In this document: piece after piece, positions 35,301 through 43,984 of the stretch
How the letters are laid out: every line of letters begins with the position of its first letter
Position numbering within the stretch: position 1 is the first letter of the stretch
DNA from: JARICQ01 sp964428475
GTDB lineage: Bacteria; Bacillota; Clostridia; Tissierellales; Tissierellaceae
Direction of reading: 5' to 3'
Assembly (NCBI GenBank): GCA_964428475.1
Contig: CAYRYO010000003.1
Coordinates: forward strand, 25,433 to 89,432
Length of the DNA: 64,000 nt
Notes under the pieces: model-generated
The model's database searches: none
Told to the model about the DNA's origin: nothing
Seen by the model: only the letters and a program-made list of their open reading frames with translations
Translations under genes and position numbers: made by a program

Positions 35301-36624
35301 GTTGACTATATCTATCAACTATCTCTCCATTTTTTATCTTAATTGCACCTATCTCTGTTACTTTATCATTTATAGCTGAAAGTCCAGTAGTTTCTATATC
35401 AAATACAATATAAGTAGAATAGTCCTTCTCTGAATTATAGTTTTTCACTATATCTTTTTTGTCATTTACTAAGTATCCTTCAACCCCATATATGATTTTC
35501 ATATCGAATTCTTTGGAAAGATCCATGGCATTTGGAAACGCTTGGACAACCCCATGATCAGTTATAGCTATAGCATTATGCCCCCAGCTTTTAGCTCTCT
35601 TTACTATACTTCTCAAATCACTTATACCATCCATAGAACTCATCTGTGTATGAAGGTGTAGTTCTACTCTTTTTTCATTTTCTTTATCCTGTTTGATTTC
35701 TTCTTTTGAGAGATTTAAAGATTTTATCATTATCACAGTACATTTAGAGTATGAGTCAAATGCAACATCTCCTTGTATTGACACATAACTACCATCTTTT
35801 ACGTTAGTTAAAAAGTCTACAGCTTTATCTTCATTTAAAAAGCACTTAGCTGTTATAGAATTAGTTTTATCAGATATATTAAATGTAACTAGTGTTTTAT
35901 TATTTCTAATGTCTCTAGTTTCTAATTCAAATATTTTCCCTTCAACTATACAAGAACCTATCTCCTGTGTTACATCCGATATCTTAATCTTATCATCTTT
36001 AATCTTCTTTCCATATATATAGTTTTTATTCTCTGGAACAAATTTTGCGCTTTTCACATCTTTCACCCTACTTACTATTTCCGTAGCAATTGTTTGTTCT
36101 TCTTTGTCTTTTTTATTTAAAAAATCATCTTTTATTTTTAACTTAGAATCTAATAAACTAATTGATATATTAACCCCAAGCTCATCTAAAATATTAGATT
36201 TTAATTCTTGAACTATATCGTTTGACTCTATTGAATAAAAAGCTGCTTTATTAGGAGGAAATATAAATATATCAGATTCATTTATTTCTATTTCTAAATC
36301 ATTTATCCAAGAAATACTAGAATTTATTTTCAACTGTATATAATCTATTATACTCTGCTTGTAAAAATTCAACTTATCTATATTGTTCCCATCTATATTA
36401 TAAATAGGTTCCACAACTATATCAAACTCATTGAACTTATTTTGAAAAAATTGTTTTATATTGTTTAAATCTATAAAATTAATCAATTTTATAGATTTAA
36501 GTTTTATATTTAAACTCATTTTCTCTTTATATAATTTTACTTTATCTACATAAATATCTTTATTTTCCAAGTTATCAAAATCATCTTTAGATAGCATATA
36601 AGATAATAAGTTCTTGTAAGGCAT
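32368..36624 (-). CDS. polC: DNA polymerase III alpha subunit, PolC type
   Basis: The main replicative polymerase of low-GC Gram-positives, with built-in proofreading. The order is: variable N-terminal domain and OB region (to about residue 320), a PHP domain starting with H-L-H-T-Q near 325, an exonuclease inserted in it near 408-570 (F-D-I-E-T-T-G, then a H-N-A-S-F-D segment), the palm with D-I-D-L-N-F near 943, and a zinc-binding pair C-P-V-C / C-P-K-C near 890-925. 1418 residues is normal. The ATG (M-P-Y-K…) is preferred; a GTG four codons earlier is also possible. Both have only weak ribosome sites. Confidence 0.97.
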   Translation of the reverse strand: MPYKNLLSYMLSKDDFDNLENKDIYVDKVKLYKEKMSLNIKLKSIKLINFIDLNNIKQFFQNKFNEFDIVVEPIYNIDGNNIDKLNFYKQSIIDYIQLKINSSISWINDLEIEINESDIFIFPPNKAAFYSIESNDIVQELKSNILDELGVNISISLLDSKLKIKDDFLNKKDKEEQTIATEIVSRVKDVKSAKFVPENKNYIYGKKIKDDKIKISDVTQEIGSCIVEGKIFELETRDIRNNKTLVTFNISDKTNSITAKCFLNEDKAVDFLTNVKDGSYVSIQGDVAFDSYSKCTVIMIKSLNLSKEEIKQDKENEKRVELHLHTQMSSMDGISDLRSIVKRAKSWGHNAIAITDHGVVQAFPNAMDLSKEFDMKIIYGVEGYLVNDKKDIVKNYNSEKDYSTYIVFDIETTGLSAINDKVTEIGAIKIKNGEIVDRYSQLINPERPISEFITKLTGINDMMVKEKPTIENVILEFKEFIGEDVLVAHNASFDVGFIRENMKKKGLDLSNPVLDTLELSRSVFPDLKSHKLNIVAKHLGIKLENHHRAVDDASATADIFLKVMELLNDKDINKFDQINNLNVKKNVSKDVSYHIIILAKNLIGLKNLYKLVSESHINYFHRRPRIPKSLIQNNREGLIIGSACEAGELYKSIIRNASSDEIKDIVKFYDYLEIQAIENNRFLINNGIVKDEEQLKDINKRICKLGLENKKPVVATGDVHFLDPEDEVYRRILMTGQKFSDADSQPPLYFKTTREMLDEFSYLGEDIAKEVVIKNTNLINNMIEDILPIPEGTFPPVIEGAEKELKSITYKKAVEIYDNPLPEIVEKRLNRELDSIIKNGYAVMYIIAQKLVWKSLEDGYLVGSRGSVGSSFVATMSGITEINPLAPHYVCPVCKYSEFFTDGSIASGADLEDEVCPKCGANFIKDGHDIPFEVFLGFEGDKEPDIDLNFAGEYQSVAHKYIEELFGEGYVFRAGTIGTIADKTAYGFVKKYFEQKDMSIGPAELNRLISGCTGVKRTSGQHPGGVMIVPKHKDILDFTPIQYPANDKKSGVITTHFDYNAISGRILKLDILGHDVPTIIKMLEDITGITATEIPLDEKNTMKLFTSTEPLGITKKDINCEVGTLGIPEFGTKFVRQMLIDTKPSTFSELVRISGLSHGTDVWINNAQNLVRDGIAPLREVISTREDIMLTLINAGGDKKKSFKIMEKVRKGKGLTDEDESMMRNLNIPEWYIDSCKKIKYMFPKAHAAAYVMMSFRIAYFKVYYPEAFYATYFTIKANDFDSSLILKGKEHVENRIKELENISNDITTKEKNQLTVLEVALEMYCREFSFVNIDLYLSDSDKFIITEDGILPPLKSVDGLGENVARKIVREREISRFISIEDLVSRTAVNKTVLSALKDYNCLKGLPASNQVSLFNI

Positions 36625-36659
36625 AAATAAATACACTCTCTTCTTTTCTTAATTTTTAT

Positions 36660-37709
36660 TTATAATTTTTCTATTTCTTCTATTAAAGTTTCAAGTAATA
36701 ATGCTTCTGGTACCTTTTTAATAATCTCTCCATTTTTAAATATAATTCCATTCCCCATTCCACCCGCAATGCCTATATCTGCTTCTCTAGCTTCACCAGG
36801 TCCATTTACTGCACAACCCATAATGGCTACTGTGATGTTTTTATTTATGCCAGATATTCTCTTTTCAGCTTCTTCTACTAGAGATATTAGATCTATCTTT
36901 GTTCTACCACATGTGGGACAAGAAATAATATCTATGCCATCTTTTCTAAGGTTTAGTGATTTTAATATCTCTTTTGCTACCTTGACTTCTTCTACAGGAT
37001 CTGTGGTAAGAGATATTCTAATAGTGTCTCCAATTCCTTTAGATAATATTGCACCAATACCTACAGAAGACTTTATAGTTCCTCTCCATAGAGGTCCTGC
37101 TTCTGTGATTCCTAAATGCAATGGATAATCTCTCAAATCAGACATCTTTTCACATGCTCTTATTGTAAGCGGTACAGAACTAGCCTTAATAGAAATCTTG
37201 ATATCATAAAACTCCATTTCTTCAAGTACTTTAATTTGTTCAAGTGCACTATACACCATTGAGTCCTCATTCACACCATGATATTTATCTAAAAACTCTT
37301 GTTTTATAGACCCTGAATTTACACCTACTCGTATTGATATATTATCTTTTTTGCAAGCATTTACTACTTCTCTTACATTATCCAATGAACCTATATTTCC
37401 TGGATTAAGTCTTAATCCATCTACTCCATATTTTAAAGATTCCAAAGCTAATTTATGATCATATTGTATATCTGCAATTATAGGAATTGATATACTATCC
37501 TTTATTATAGGTATTGCTTTAGCATCTTCTATATCTGTAATTGCACATCTCACAATATCACAACCATACTTTTCCATATCATTTATTTGATTTATCGTAG
37601 AGACAGTATCCTTTGTCGATGTATTTGTCATTGATTGAATTGATATGGGATTATCTCCTCCTATTAATACTTTACCTACTTTTATAATTTTTGTCTTTTT
37701 TCTATTCAT
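36660..37709 (-). CDS. ispG: 4-hydroxy-3-methylbut-2-enyl diphosphate synthase IspG
   Basis: A [4Fe-4S] enzyme of the MEP isoprenoid pathway that makes HMBPP. Cluster cysteines are in C-P-T-C-G-R-T near residue 265 and G-C-A-V-N-G-P-G-E near 297. The N-terminal TIM barrel begins with P-I-S-I-Q-S-M-T-N-T-S-T-K-D. 349 residues is the short bacterial form. It implies a working MEP pathway, though dxr, usually two genes upstream, is not in this cluster. It is followed by polC. Confidence 0.97.
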   Translation of the reverse strand: MNRKKTKIIKVGKVLIGGDNPISIQSMTNTSTKDTVSTINQINDMEKYGCDIVRCAITDIEDAKAIPIIKDSISIPIIADIQYDHKLALESLKYGVDGLRLNPGNIGSLDNVREVVNACKKDNISIRVGVNSGSIKQEFLDKYHGVNEDSMVYSALEQIKVLEEMEFYDIKISIKASSVPLTIRACEKMSDLRDYPLHLGITEAGPLWRGTIKSSVGIGAILSKGIGDTIRISLTTDPVEEVKVAKEILKSLNLRKDGIDIISCPTCGRTKIDLISLVEEAEKRISGINKNITVAIMGCAVNGPGEAREADIGIAGGMGNGIIFKNGEIIKKVPEALLLETLIEEIEKL

Positions 37710-37717
37710 ATCTACAC

Positions 37718-38725
37718 CTACTTAAATAAATTTGTATTAATTATATCTTTATAAGTTACAAATAACATCAAAGATATAAGAAGAATAAATCCTACAAAAT
37801 GTACAAATCCTTCTTTTTCTGGGTCTACTGGCTTCCCTCTTATTAGTTCTACAAATAAAAAGGCAACCCTACTTCCATCTAATGCAGGTAGCGGTAAAAG
37901 ATTGAAAAAACCTAGATTTATACTTATAAAACCTAGTAGTTGCAATAAATCATATATACCCATATTTGCCGCCACTCCAACTTCTTTAATAATTCCTACT
38001 GGCCCCGACAAACTGTTTACCCCTACTTCACCTTTAAATATCATGCCTACAAAATCAAACATCAGCATAAGAAATGTTCCAGTTCTTTGAAAACCATTCT
38101 TTATTGCTAATCCAGCAGATTTTTGTGGCCTAGTGTAAATTCCAATTATCTTTCTACCATCTTCCATCTCAGGTCTAAGCAACTTTGTAGTCATATTACC
38201 ATTTCTATTGATTTCAATTTCCAAATCTTCATCAAGCGAAGCTTCACTTATGCCATTTATTATACTATCCCATGTGTCTGTTTTTTCACCCTGGATGCTA
38301 ACTATAATATCTCCTGCAACTATACCACTTTCTTGTGCAGGTGAATCTGCAACAACCCTGTCTATAGTTGTGCTCGGTTCTCCAATCCCAAAAGATACTA
38401 CAGAAAGAACTATTATAGCTAATACGAAATTCATAAAGGCTCCAGCTACAAGAACACCTATCCTGGAAAAAATAGAGGCATTATTAAAACTTCTTGGATT
38501 GTCAGAATTTTCATCTTCTCCCTCCATTTTAACATAGCCTCCTATTGGTAATATTCTAATAGTATATTCCGTCTCTCCTTTTTTAGTTTGTATCAACTTT
38601 GGACCCATTCCTATAGAAAATTCATTTACCTTTATCCCTACCATTTTAGCTACTGCAAAATGTCCAAATTCATGAACTAATATTACCATTAAAAATACAA
38701 ATACTGCTGATATTGCTGTTAACAT
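37718..38725 (-). CDS. rseP: Site-2 metalloprotease RseP/RasP
   Basis: An intramembrane zinc protease that clips anti-sigma factors and leftover signal peptides. The active site H-E-F-G-H is at residues 18-22 in the first membrane helix. A PDZ domain (about 110-185, D-S-P-A-Q-E-S-G-I-V-A-G-D) lies outside. The third metal ligand region N-L-L-P-L-P-A-L-D-G-S-R is near 280. Start placed at the ATG after GGGTGGTG (335 residues). An ATG further upstream precedes that site. Confidence 0.95.
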   Translation of the reverse strand: MLTAISAVFVFLMVILVHEFGHFAVAKMVGIKVNEFSIGMGPKLIQTKKGETEYTIRILPIGGYVKMEGEDENSDNPRSFNNASIFSRIGVLVAGAFMNFVLAIIVLSVVSFGIGEPSTTIDRVVADSPAQESGIVAGDIIVSIQGEKTDTWDSIINGISEASLDEDLEIEINRNGNMTTKLLRPEMEDGRKIIGIYTRPQKSAGLAIKNGFQRTGTFLMLMFDFVGMIFKGEVGVNSLSGPVGIIKEVGVAANMGIYDLLQLLGFISINLGFFNLLPLPALDGSRVAFLFVELIRGKPVDPEKEGFVHFVGFILLISLMLFVTYKDIINTNLFK

Positions 38726-38747
38726 ATAAACACCACCCATCACTATA

Positions 38748-39524
38748 TTAAATAATAAAAATACTAATATAATAGTATATTACTGGAGTTGCAAAAATTA
38801 TACTATCAAATCTATCTAAAACGCCTCCATGCCCAGGCATAATAAATCCATAATCCTTTATGCCCGCATACCTTTTAATCTTTGAAGCAGTTAAATCTCC
38901 TATTTGAGAAATTATAGAACCTATAAATGCAATAATCATTATATCAATTGTTTTGCCAATATCATTTACATTAGCATAAATAAATGATAGTAAAATGGCA
39001 CCTATAATCCCCCCTATTGAACCTTCTACTGTTTTGTTAGGGCTCACATTAGGAGATAACTTTCTTTTCCCAATTAAGTTTCCAGTTATATATGCAAATG
39101 TGTCTGTCCCGAAGGATATAATAAAAATCAGCCAAATATATTTTGTATTCCCTAGATATATTATATGGAAAAGCAAAAATGGTATATATAATATCCCTAA
39201 GAGTGTTAATCCTACATCTTTTATATTTATATTCTCAGCAAACACAATTAAGCATAATGTAAAAATTATACTCACAGACAAAGCAACCTTTATTAAATTT
39301 GGATTATAGGCAAAGACTAAAAAAAGAATGGTTGTGCCAATATACCCAATTAAATAAATTGGACTAATGTCGATTTTTTCAAATGCTTTATATAATTCTC
39401 TAATACCTATCATAGCTACTATATATATAGAAAGATTTAATAAAATTCCACCTTTATATACAATGAAAAGTAATAGTCCAAAACCAATCAATCCACTAAA
39501 CACCCTTTTACTTAAATCTTTCAC
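38748..39524 (-). CDS. cdsA: Phosphatidate cytidylyltransferase
   Basis: Makes CDP-diacylglycerol from phosphatidic acid and CTP. The protein has about seven membrane helices and the family signature near the C-terminus: S-K-I-K-R-x-x-G-I-K-D-x-G-x-x-x-P-G-H-G-G-V-L-D-R-x-D-S. 258 residues is typical. Its ATG directly abuts the uppS stop. dxr normally lies between this gene and rseP but only 22 bases separate them here. Confidence 0.96.
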   Translation of the reverse strand: MKDLSKRVFSGLIGFGLLLFIVYKGGILLNLSIYIVAMIGIRELYKAFEKIDISPIYLIGYIGTTILFLVFAYNPNLIKVALSVSIIFTLCLIVFAENINIKDVGLTLLGILYIPFLLFHIIYLGNTKYIWLIFIISFGTDTFAYITGNLIGKRKLSPNVSPNKTVEGSIGGIIGAILLSFIYANVNDIGKTIDIMIIAFIGSIISQIGDLTASKIKRYAGIKDYGFIMPGHGGVLDRFDSIIFATPVIYYYISIFII

Positions 39525-40274
39525 TTAGATACCCCCAAATCTTCTATTTCTTTCTTGATAATCTATTATAGCTTCAAATAATTGTCTTTCTTTAAAGTCA
39601 GGCCATAGTATATCAGAAAAATAAAATTCCGTATAAGCAACTTGATACAACATAAAGTTACTTAGTCTTAACTCTCCACTTGGCCTAATTAATAAATCAG
39701 GATCTGGCTGAGCCTTGGTATATAAATAATCTTTGAAACTATTTACATCTATATCTTCTATATCTATATTACCCAATTTAATCTCTTTTAATATTTCTTT
39801 TATACCTCTTATTATCTCATCTCGGCCACCATAATTCAATGCAATATTTAAAGTCATGCCTGTATTTAGCTTTGTTTTTTGAATGGCTCTAAAAACTTCT
39901 ATTCTTGCAAATTCTGGAAGCTTTGTTATATCTCCCATTATATTCAATTTAACATCGTTTTTATGTAATTTATCTAATTCTTTTTTTATGTAAGTAACTA
40001 ATATTTTCATAAGCCCTTGAATTTCATCCTGGGGTCTTTTCCAATTTTCTGTTGAAAACGCATATAATGATAAATATTCTATTCCTAATTTATTTGCTAG
40101 GGAAACAATTTCTATAACTCTTTTCATACCTTCTTGATGACCAAAATTTCTAGGTAAAAACTTTTTATTAGCCCATCGTCCATTTCCATCCATTATTATA
40201 GCTATATGCTTTGGAAGATTTCTTGTATTTACTTTATCTTTTAATTCTTCCATTGACAGTTTATCATTTACCAT
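39525..40274 (-). CDS. uppS: Undecaprenyl diphosphate synthase
   Basis: A cis-prenyltransferase that makes the lipid carrier for wall synthesis. The catalytic aspartate is D29 in I-I-M-D-G-N-G-R-W-A. Further conserved segments are L-S-L-Y-A-F-S-T-E-N-W-x-R-P, A-L-N-Y-G-G-R-D-E-I, and D-L-L-I-R-P-S-G-E-L-R-L-S-N-F. The C-terminal region has F-Y-F-S-D-I-L-W-P-D-F. The ATG preceded by GAGGTG gives 249 residues; a GTG three codons earlier overlaps that site. Confidence 0.97.
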   Translation of the reverse strand: MVNDKLSMEELKDKVNTRNLPKHIAIIMDGNGRWANKKFLPRNFGHQEGMKRVIEIVSLANKLGIEYLSLYAFSTENWKRPQDEIQGLMKILVTYIKKELDKLHKNDVKLNIMGDITKLPEFARIEVFRAIQKTKLNTGMTLNIALNYGGRDEIIRGIKEILKEIKLGNIDIEDIDVNSFKDYLYTKAQPDPDLLIRPSGELRLSNFMLYQVAYTEFYFSDILWPDFKERQLFEAIIDYQERNRRFGGI

Positions 40275-40295
40275 TATATCCACCTCATTATAAAA

Positions 40296-40320
40296 AACCC
40301 CTCCTGGTAAAGAAGGGGTT
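40296..40320 (-). terminator. frr terminator
   Basis: On the - strand AACCCCT, an 11-base loop and AGGGGTT run into TTTTTAT. It lies three bases after the frr stop and ends the rpsB-tsf-pyrH-frr unit, at least in part. Confidence 0.85.
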
Positions 40321-40323
40321 CTT

Positions 40324-40881
40324 TTATATTTCCATTAATTCATCTTCTTTTTTATCTGTAATCTTGTCAATTTCTTTAATATATTTATCTGTAATTTTTT
40401 GAATTTCATCTTCTGCAATTCTTCTATCATCTTCTGAAATTTCTTTGTCTTTTTCTAGTTTTTTAAGAGTTTCCATTAAGTCTCTTCTTATGTTTCTTAC
40501 AGCAATTTTAGCATTTTCACCATTCTTTTTAACTACTTTGCTAAGATCTTTTCTTCGCTCTTCTGTTAACATAGGAATTACAAGTCTTATTAATTTGCCG
40601 TCATTTGATGGATTAAGGCCTAAATCAGATTTTAAGATTTCCTTCTCAATTATTGGGATTAAGTTCATATCCCAAGGTTGTATAACTAATAATCGTGGTT
40701 CTGGAGCAGATACACCACCAACTTGCTTTAAAGGTGTTTCCTGACCATAGTAATCTACTGTAATTTTGTCAAGCAAAGCTGGATTAGCTCTTCCAGCTCT
40801 GATGCTCTGTAATTCTTCACTGTATACAGAAATTGTCTTTTTCATCTTGTTTTCAGCATCTTTGTAGAGTGTTCTCAACAT
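40324..40881 (-). CDS. frr: Ribosome recycling factor
   Basis: Splits post-termination ribosomes together with EF-G. The sequence follows the family: [23 protein letters not shown] near residue 14, then [12 protein letters not shown] and [17 protein letters not shown] near 115. 185 residues is exact for the family. It starts two bases after pyrH. Confidence 0.97.
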   Translation of the reverse strand: MLRTLYKDAENKMKKTISVYSEELQSIRAGRANPALLDKITVDYYGQETPLKQVGGVSAPEPRLLVIQPWDMNLIPIIEKEILKSDLGLNPSNDGKLIRLVIPMLTEERRKDLSKVVKKNGENAKIAVRNIRRDLMETLKKLEKDKEISEDDRRIAEDEIQKITDKYIKEIDKITDKKEDELMEI

Positions 40882-40883
40882 AA

Positions 40884-41597
40884 TTAATCCTCCCTTACAT
40901 GAGTACCGATTTTTTTACCTATAACAACATTCACTATATTTGCTGGTTCATCTATTCCAAACACAATTAGAGGTATTTTATTATCCATACAAAGAGATGT
41001 GGCAGTCGAATCCATTATACCAAGTCCCATATTTAAAATATCAATATATTTAAGTTTATCAATTTTTTTTGCATTTTCATCAATTTTAGGATCAGAAGTA
41101 TATATTCCATCTACACCTTTTTTACCTAATAATATAACTTCAGCTTCTATTTCTGCTGCCCTTAGTGCAGCAGCAGTGTCTGTTGAAAAATAAGGATTAC
41201 CCGATCCAGCTGCAAATATAACTACTCTTCCTTTTTCCAAATGTCTTACGGCTTTCCTTCTAATATAGGGCTCTGCAATTTGTTTCATATCTACCGCAGA
41301 TTGAACTCTTGTGTCTACGTTTATTAACTCTAAAGAGTCTTGAAGTGCTAAGGCATTCATTACAGTTCCCAACATCCCAATATAATCAGATGTAGTTCTA
41401 TCCATATCTACAGTATCTCTACCTCTCCAAAAGTTACCTCCACCCACAACTATAGCTACTTGTACTCCAAGTTCATATAGTTTTTTAACTTCTTTAGATA
41501 TTTCATTTACTGTTTCAGTATCCACTCCCACACCTTTAGGACCCGCTAAGGATTCTCCACTTATTTTAAGCACTACTCGTTTAAAGATTGGATTCAT
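40884..41597 (-). CDS. pyrH: UMP kinase
   Basis: Phosphorylates UMP to UDP; a hexamer regulated by UTP and GTP. The amino acid kinase fold shows [12 protein letters not shown] near the start, [13 protein letters not shown] near residue 45, and [18 protein letters not shown] near 131. 237 residues is typical. A GGAGGGATTTA site precedes the ATG. It lies in the canonical rpsB-tsf-pyrH-frr run. Confidence 0.97.
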   Translation of the reverse strand: MNPIFKRVVLKISGESLAGPKGVGVDTETVNEISKEVKKLYELGVQVAIVVGGGNFWRGRDTVDMDRTTSDYIGMLGTVMNALALQDSLELINVDTRVQSAVDMKQIAEPYIRRKAVRHLEKGRVVIFAAGSGNPYFSTDTAAALRAAEIEAEVILLGKKGVDGIYTSDPKIDENAKKIDKLKYIDILNMGLGIMDSTATSLCMDNKIPLIVFGIDEPANIVNVVIGKKIGTHVRED

Positions 41598-41628
41598 TAA
41601 ATCCCTCCAAGTATTAAGTCTTTAGTTA

Positions 41629-42276
41629 TTAACCATTAATTTGTTTTGAAACTTCTTCAGCAAAATTTTCTTCTTTTTTCTCTAACCCTTCTCCTACTTC
41701 AAATCTAGCAAATCTTCTAATTTTAAGATTTTCACCTATTTTAGATATCTTTTCATGTAATAGTTCTTCAATTTTTACATCTGGGTTTTTAATAAATTTT
41801 TGATCCAAAAGACAAACTTGTTCATAGTACTTCTCTATTCTGCCATTTACCATTTGATCAACAATTTTTTCTGGTTTCCCTTCATTAAGAGCTTGATGTC
41901 TAAGTACTTCTTTTTCCCTATTTATTTCTTCTTCACTTACTTCTTCTCTTGATACATAAGTTGGATTTGTAGCTGCTACTTGCATGGCTATATCTCTAAC
42001 AAATTCTTTAAATTCATCTGTTTTTGCAACAAAATCAGTTTCAGAGTTAACTTCTATTAAAACTCCTATTCTACCTCCATGAATATATGAATCAACTAAT
42101 CCCTCAGAAGCTATCCTTCCTGATTTTTTAGCTGCTTTAGCTAGTCCTTTCTCTCTCAAGAAATCTATAGCCTTTTCAATATCCCCTTCCATTTCAACCA
42201 AAGCCTTTTTACAATCCATCATTCCAGCTCCAGTTCTCTCTCTTAGCTCCTTTACATCGCCAGCACTTATCTTCAT
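41629..42276 (-). CDS. tsf: Elongation factor Ts
   Basis: Nucleotide exchange factor for EF-Tu. The N-terminal module ([19 protein letters not shown]) is followed by the T-D-F-V-A-K EF-Tu contact near residue 80. At 215 residues it is the short form with a single core subdomain, common in Gram-positives, rather than the 283-residue enterobacterial type. GGAGGAGAAAAT precedes the ATG. Confidence 0.97.
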   Translation of the reverse strand: MKISAGDVKELRERTGAGMMDCKKALVEMEGDIEKAIDFLREKGLAKAAKKSGRIASEGLVDSYIHGGRIGVLIEVNSETDFVAKTDEFKEFVRDIAMQVAATNPTYVSREEVSEEEINREKEVLRHQALNEGKPEKIVDQMVNGRIEKYYEQVCLLDQKFIKNPDVKIEELLHEKISKIGENLKIRRFARFEVGEGLEKKEENFAEEVSKQING

Positions 42277-42348
42277 ATTTTCTCCTCCTATATTGTTAAA
42301 AATGGTAAGAGTAAAGGAAACAACCTTTTAACCCTTACCCTTATTTAT

Positions 42349-43056
42349 CTACTCTTCTATATTTTCTAATTGTTCCCCTTGTTTAGCTTCCAAAACTGCA
42401 TTGGCTATTGTCTCTGTCAAAAGCTTAACAGCTCTTATTGCATCGTCGTTTCCAGGAATTATATAATCAATTTCATCTGGGTCACAGTTTGTATCTACGA
42501 TTGAAACAACTGGAATACCAAGTATTTGTGCTTCTTTAACTGCTATTCTTTCTTTTCGTGGATCAACTACAAATAAAACATCTGGAGTTTTATTCATATT
42601 TTTAATTCCACCTAAAAACTTTTCAAGTCTTTCAGCTTCATGCTTTAACTGAATTACTTCTTTCTTAGGCAACACTTCAAATACACCGTTTTCTTCCATC
42701 TTACCTAATTCATGAAGTCTATTTACTCTATTTTTTATAGTTTTGTAGTTTGTTAACATACCTCCAAGCCATCTTTGATTCACATAGTGCATATTGCATC
42801 TTTTAGCTTCACTTTCAATAGCATCTTGAGCTTGTTTTTTAGTTCCTACAAATAGTACTTCACCGCCATCTTCTACAATTTCCTTTACGAAATTGTATGC
42901 AGTATCTATCATCTTAACTGTTTTTTGTAAGTCAATTATATAGATTCCATTTCTTTCAGTAAAAATATACTTCGACATTTTTGGATTCCATCTTCTTGTT
43001 TGATGTCCAAAATGCACTCCTGCTTCTAATAAGCTTTTCATTGTAACTACTGACAT
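42349..43056 (-). CDS. rpsB: 30S ribosomal protein S2
   Basis: The sequence is typical for S2: [19 protein letters not shown] near the start, then F-V-G-T-K-K-Q-A and [13 protein letters not shown]. The [12 protein letters not shown] and D-T-N-C-D-P segments follow. Start at the ATG after GGAGGTGAATAGT gives 235 residues. A reading frame continues 24 codons upstream but that part looks like the mRNA leader. A good promoter lies about 100 bases upstream. Confidence 0.96.
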   Translation of the reverse strand: MSVVTMKSLLEAGVHFGHQTRRWNPKMSKYIFTERNGIYIIDLQKTVKMIDTAYNFVKEIVEDGGEVLFVGTKKQAQDAIESEAKRCNMHYVNQRWLGGMLTNYKTIKNRVNRLHELGKMEENGVFEVLPKKEVIQLKHEAERLEKFLGGIKNMNKTPDVLFVVDPRKERIAVKEAQILGIPVVSIVDTNCDPDEIDYIIPGNDDAIRAVKLLTETIANAVLEAKQGEQLENIEE

Positions 43057-43158
43057 ACTATTCACCTCCGAGTTTTTTTCCTCCACTTCCATCGTATATT
43101 TTAAGGAACCTTTACGGCACAACCTCAAACATCAAGAAGTGTGTGTAATCACTATAGT

Positions 43159-43187
43159 AGTATAACATACAATTATTTCTAAATCAA
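43159..43187 (-). promoter_or_regulatory. rpsB promoter
   Basis: On the - strand TTGATT (43182-43187), a 17-base spacer and TATACT (43159-43164) with an extended TG form a strong promoter in the gap after the flagellar operon. It gives a leader of about 95 bases, which contains a CACTTC/GAAGTG pairing (43084-43089 with 43136-43141). Confidence 0.8.
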
Positions 43188-43217
43188 TCACAATTATTAA
43201 AATATTACTAACAAATT

Positions 43218-43658
43218 TCATAATTTTTTTTTATGCATTTTAATTATTATATCTACTTCTCTTATTCCCTTATTAAGTTTTTTAGAAATTTCTTCTTGAG
43301 TAAGTCCCAAATCTAATAATTCAATTATCTTTTTATTATCTTTGTTTAAATTTATAGTTTTAGGCTTTACATCATTTGTTGTTTTTTTCCCAAACTCTAT
43401 CTTTTGAATTTCATCAGATACACCTATCTTATCTTTAACAATATCATTGTTAACTTGAATGCTTTCCAACTTTAAATCTACTAATTTTTCAAAACTCGAT
43501 ACAATATTATCAGTATCTTGATAATATTTTTTTGTATTTGTTTCTATCAAAGATAGTTCATCAACTTTATTCTTATTTATGCTTATATCTTTTTTTATAA
43601 TATATATAGCGTATATTATAAGTAATACACCTATTGTATATAAGATATTATTTAACAT
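43218..43658 (-). CDS. SwrB-like membrane protein
   Basis: A 146-residue protein with an N-terminal membrane helix (about residues 4-22), a charged helical middle and a C-terminal helix-turn-helix-like module (about 108-142; L-L-D-L-G-L-T-Q-E-E-I-S-K-K-L-N-K-G-I). It lies last in the fla/che operon just before rpsB, exactly where Bacillus has swrB (ylxL), whose product promotes flagellar export-gate assembly and swarming. Sequence similarity to SwrB is limited, so the call is by position and architecture (DUF6115-type). Confidence 0.7.
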   Translation of the reverse strand: MLNNILYTIGVLLIIYAIYIIKKDISINKNKVDELSLIETNTKKYYQDTDNIVSSFEKLVDLKLESIQVNNDIVKDKIGVSDEIQKIEFGKKTTNDVKPKTINLNKDNKKIIELLDLGLTQEEISKKLNKGIREVDIIIKMHKKKL

Positions 43659-43667
43659 TTCTCACCT

Positions 43668-43973
43668 CTATATTCTAATATCTACATTGTATCCTAATTC
43701 CATCTTATCATCATCTTTTTCTTGATCTTTGTTTTTTCTGGATTTATCTTTTTTAGAACTCTGTTCTTTAAATTTTTTTTTCGTATCTACTTTAGAATGC
43801 TCAGTTTTCTCTGTATTTCTAACTCTTTTTTTATCTCTTTGAAAGTTTTTATCTTTTGCAACAAATTGGCTATCCACTACATTCTGATTCTTAACGTTTT
43901 CAATATGTTTTGATATAGATACTTCTTGAGTCTTCGGTAACATAACATTAAAATCAACTGGTTTAATACTCAT
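43668..43973 (-). CDS. Lysine-rich hypothetical protein in the flagellar operon
   Basis: A 101-residue, very basic, predicted largely disordered protein. The first 25 residues (M-S-I-K-P-V-D-F-N-V-M-L-P-K-T-Q-E-V…) look more constrained, the middle (about 45-88) is Lys/Glu/Asp/Ser repeat-like, and the C-terminus returns to a structured-looking E-L-G-Y-N-V-D-I-R-I. There is no signal peptide, membrane helix or cysteine. It is set ten to eleven bases from its neighbours, FapA and the SwrB-like gene, so it is co-expressed with motility genes. Comparable small proteins may occur at this place in other clostridial operons. Function unknown. Confidence 0.8.
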   Translation of the reverse strand: MSIKPVDFNVMLPKTQEVSISKHIENVKNQNVVDSQFVAKDKNFQRDKKRVRNTEKTEHSKVDTKKKFKEQSSKKDKSRKNKDQEKDDDKMELGYNVDIRI

Positions 43974-43984
43974 TTTATCACCTC

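Noticed and set aside
33197..36000. Small + strand ORFs within polC
   Set aside because: All lie opposite conserved polymerase and exonuclease codons and lack start signals.
43057..43128. N-terminal extension of S2 by 24 codons
   Set aside because: The ribosome site GGAGGTG sits inside this stretch, the ATG at 43056 matches the family start, and the sequence looks like the mRNA leader.
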